Assembly: GCA_036501665.1 (NCBI GenBank)
Contig: DASXZW010000085.1
Location: 11,450 to 75,449, forward strand
DNA length: 64,000 nt
Direction of reading: 5' to 3'
Source: DATAUD01 sp036501665
GTDB lineage: Bacteria > Verrucomicrobiota > Verrucomicrobiia > Limisphaerales > Palsa-1400
The notes under the pieces are model-generated. The model searched no databases. It worked only from the letters and a program-made list of their open reading frames with translations, and had not been told where the DNA came from. Position numbers and translations under genes: made by a program. The number at the start of each line of letters is the position of its first letter. Position 1 is the stretch's first letter. This document shows positions 62,448 to 64,000 of the stretch, one piece after another.

Positions 62448-62756
62448 CTATCCTTGCAAGAGGCTGAGCACCATGTCGGGTGAGAAATTTGCCTGGGCAA
62501 ACATCGCCATTGCGGGCTGGCTCAAAAAGCCGGAACGGGCGAGGTTCGCGCTTTGCGTTGCGCTCTCGCCGTCGGTGTCGATGGCGTCCAAATCGCCATG
62601 ACCGAGAGTGCCATCAACTTGCGCGGACAAGGTGTTCCAGCCGGGGACGCTGGATTGACTCGGGGAATTGTTTGACCGGGTCCGGGAATTGGAACGATCA
62701 ACTGGGCTTGCCATTCCATTATTGGAAGCGCCGGAAATATTAGTATTGATAACCAT
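62448..62756 (-). CDS. Flagellin-like mini-protein (N-terminal tip plus C-terminal D0 segment only)
   Basis: A 102-residue protein. It begins MVINTNISG, the flagellin N-terminal signature, and ends NLARSGFLSQPAMAMFAQAN then FSPDMVLSLLQG, matching the flagellin C-terminal D0 helix (AGTAMLAQANQSPQNVLSLL type). Between them there is only a ~50-residue low-complexity Ser/Asn/Asp segment instead of the 200+ residue D0-N/D1/variable region. The start is 4 nt after the csrA stop, so it is translationally coupled and unlikely to be a chance ORF. FliW normally binds flagellin near its C-terminal end, so this could be a regulatory ligand rather than a filament subunit. It could also be a decayed flagellin. 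Confidence 0.7.
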   Translation of the reverse strand: MVINTNISGASNNGMASPVDRSNSRTRSNNSPSQSSVPGWNTLSAQVDGTLGHGDLDAIDTDGESATQSANLARSGFLSQPAMAMFAQANFSPDMVLSLLQG

Positions 62757-62760
62757 AAGT

Positions 62761-63084
62761 TTATACGCGGGTCGCGGGCGTTTTTGGTTCGGAGATCACG
62801 GATGGCTTGGGAGAAGCGGGGTTGCTCGCGGCGGCTGCCTTGTTTTTTGAACCTTTGGCAGACGCAGCGGGAACAGCCAGGCGGGGAAGGCTGGCCTTGG
62901 TGTTGGTCATGGCTTCCTGGTTGTTCTTTTGAATTTCGGCATAGACTTCCTGGCGGTGAACGGGGATTTCGACGGGGGCTTCGATCCCGAGTTTCACGAG
63001 GTCGCCTTCGAGGCGCACGATCTTCACGATGATGCGACCGTCAATGACTATGCTTTCACCGGGTTTGCGCGAGAGAATAAGCAT
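62761..63084 (-). CDS. csrA: Carbon storage regulator CsrA with a C-terminal extension
   Basis: A 107-residue protein. Residues 1-52 are a complete CsrA: MLILSRKPGESIVIDGRI, the middle strands VRLEGDLVKLGIEAPVEI, and HRQEVYAEI with the conserved RNA-binding Arg. CsrA represses translation by binding GGA sites near ribosome-binding sites. Normal CsrA is 55-75 residues; here ~50 extra Ala/Pro/Ser/Lys-rich residues follow (KASLPRLAVPAASAKGSK onward), probably disordered. It starts 18 bp after fliW and ends 4 bp before the mini-flagellin, so the three form one unit. Confidence 0.95.
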   Translation of the reverse strand: MLILSRKPGESIVIDGRIIVKIVRLEGDLVKLGIEAPVEIPVHRQEVYAEIQKNNQEAMTNTKASLPRLAVPAASAKGSKNKAAAASNPASPKPSVISEPKTPATRV

Positions 63085-63102
63085 ACGCGTTAAAGCCGGC
63101 GT

Positions 63103-63531
63103 TCAGGAAACTGGCAGCGGATGATGCAGACTAAAAGTGGCGGCGTTGTTGGGAATCACCTGTTTGCCAATCATCGTGTGCCGGTTGATGACGATGGGGC
63201 CTTTTAAATTGATGGTGGCAGGGCCGCTTCCGCGCAAGGTGACGATATTATAGATGAGCGAATCGGCGGGTGACGTGAGTCCCAGGTAGTCAACGTCCTG
63301 CTGGGAGATTTCCGGCTCGTAATCCGGGACGGCGATGAAGGGCGAAACGATGAGAAAGGCGTGTTTGGCATCCTCCAGCATTTGGAGCCAGAAGAACGGC
63401 TCTTCGTGCGGACGGGTGAGCAGGGCATAGTTCTTGACTCGTTCAAAACCAAGGAGGCCGAAGGGCAGGCGCAGGTGGTTTTCGCCGGTCGCAACTTTCT
63501 TTTCAGGTTCCATGCACTCTAATGTATTCAT
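63103..63531 (-). CDS. fliW: Flagellar assembly factor FliW
   Basis: A 142-residue protein; ATG 63531 or, six codons on, ATG 63513 may be the start. Family features: LRLPFGLLGFERVKNYALL, FFWLQMLEDAKHAFLIVSP, and the C-terminal ATINLKGPIVINRHTMIGKQ then VIPNN. FliW binds both CsrA and flagellin: free FliW blocks CsrA, and flagellin titrates FliW. It is the first gene of fliW-csrA-mini-flagellin and the glycan genes that follow. Length is normal. Confidence 0.95.
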   Translation of the reverse strand: MNTLECMEPEKKVATGENHLRLPFGLLGFERVKNYALLTRPHEEPFFWLQMLEDAKHAFLIVSPFIAVPDYEPEISQQDVDYLGLTSPADSLIYNIVTLRGSGPATINLKGPIVINRHTMIGKQVIPNNAATFSLHHPLPVS

Positions 63532-63534
63532 CGT

Positions 63535-63911
63535 CTATGATTCGTTCCGGGGGTGTTTAGCAGCCGGTATGCCACGGGGTTTTTTGGGGGAAAACCGGCA
63601 GAATTGGCCGGTTTTCAGGGTTTTGGGGCGGGTTTTGTGCCGGTTCATTGGGGGTCTAGGCAATTTTGGCGTGGTTGGGAGAGGTGGGGCGGCGGGAATT
63701 GCCACATGCGAGTCTTTGGGAGTTATCGGGAATCGAAGGCAATAACCTCTCAGTGCTGCCCGGTATATATAAAAATATAACCCTGTTTTTCCCTCGCCGT
63801 TCTCTGCGCCTCTGCGTGAGCATTCTTTTCGTTCGACAAACAGAAGGGCATTGCGCGCAGAGTAGTTCTCTGTGTTGTAAATGACTTTTTCATTGGAGTT
63901 GTTCACAAGTA
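63535..63911. other. Gene-free gap upstream of fliW
   Basis: This 377-bp stretch contains no credible gene. It has a TATATATAAAAATATAA run near 63763 that could supply a promoter for fliW on the minus strand, and the common intergenic phrase CTCTGCGCCTCTGCGTGAG near 63802. Confidence 0.4.
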
Positions 63912-64000
63912 TCAAGCAGATGTTTTGGGCGCGAGTTTGAGCACCCAGGAGCCGTGGGCCTGCTGGTTTTTGGCGTGGAGATCCGCGTCGTACGGCCGGT
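63912..64000 (-). CDS. C-terminal fragment of an unidentified protein (5' end outside window)
   Basis: The minus strand is open from the window edge to TGA at 63912. The last 28 residues include YDADLHAKNQQAHGSWVLKL, a mixed, protein-like tail. It precedes fliW on the same strand, where flagellar genes are common, so a flagellar protein is possible, but nothing in the fragment shows that. Confidence 0.5.
   Translation of the reverse strand, partial: RPYDADLHAKNQQAHGSWVLKLAPKTSA

Overview
The window reads as chromosomal DNA of a moderately GC-rich bacterium, most likely a Verrucomicrobiota member. The case is circumstantial: a paired PSD1/DUF1549/DUF1553 and DUF1501 gene set, a PEP-CTERM protein, a NxxGxxAF-repeat secreted protein, DUF4412 and DUF2934 proteins, and many dispersed palindromic repeats between genes. 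No rRNA, tRNA or CRISPR array was seen, so the assignment stays an inference.

Layout. 1-2.0 kb: end of parB, a PfkB-type kinase and peptide deformylase. 2.1-4.9 kb: a gene-poor accessory stretch with a frameshifted lipoprotein gene and a ParE/RelE-type toxin-antitoxin pair bracketed by two copies of one repeat. 4.9-13.7 kb: a secreted repeat protein, a D-aminoacylase-like amidohydrolase, a REC-DUF4388 regulator with two small partners and uppP, a KdgK-like sugar kinase and gluQ. 13.8-16.4 kb: bioF-bioA. 16.5-22.7 kb, minus strand: a compact type II secretion/pilus-like operon (E, L, M-like, D). 22.9-31.1 kb: alcohol dehydrogenase, PfkB kinase, two hybrid histidine kinases, hflX, EVE protein, methyltransferase, DUF2934 protein. 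31.4-33.9 kb: trpF-tag-trpB. 34-39.5 kb: PSD1/DUF1501 pair coupled to a zinc dehydrogenase. 39.5-43.5 kb: sucA-sucB, the E2 without a visible E3-binding domain. 43.6-46.4 kb: TlpA-like, ThuA-like, Sel1-repeat and DUF2283 proteins. 46.4-49.4 kb: cdd-deoA-nupC, a pyrimidine nucleoside salvage operon. 49.6-52.6 kb: DUF4412 protein followed by a repeat-rich zone with a 259-bp tandem duplication and a PEP-CTERM gene. 52.9-64 kb, minus strand: a response regulator, and a run read as fliW, csrA, a 102-aa flagellin-like mini-protein, a sulfotransferase-TPR protein, a TPR protein and a 2,210-aa protein with four or five glycosyltransferase domains.

The most unusual part is the last 11 kb. FliW and CsrA normally form a switch with flagellin. 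Here the third gene, 4 nt after csrA, keeps only the first residues and the last ~40 residues of flagellin. It is followed by genes that would build or decorate a surface glycan, possibly sulfated. The giant glycosyltransferase also carries dispersed palindromic repeats read in frame as interdomain linkers. A second theme is repeat ecology: at least four separate repeat families are interspersed here, and one abuts the start of gluQ.
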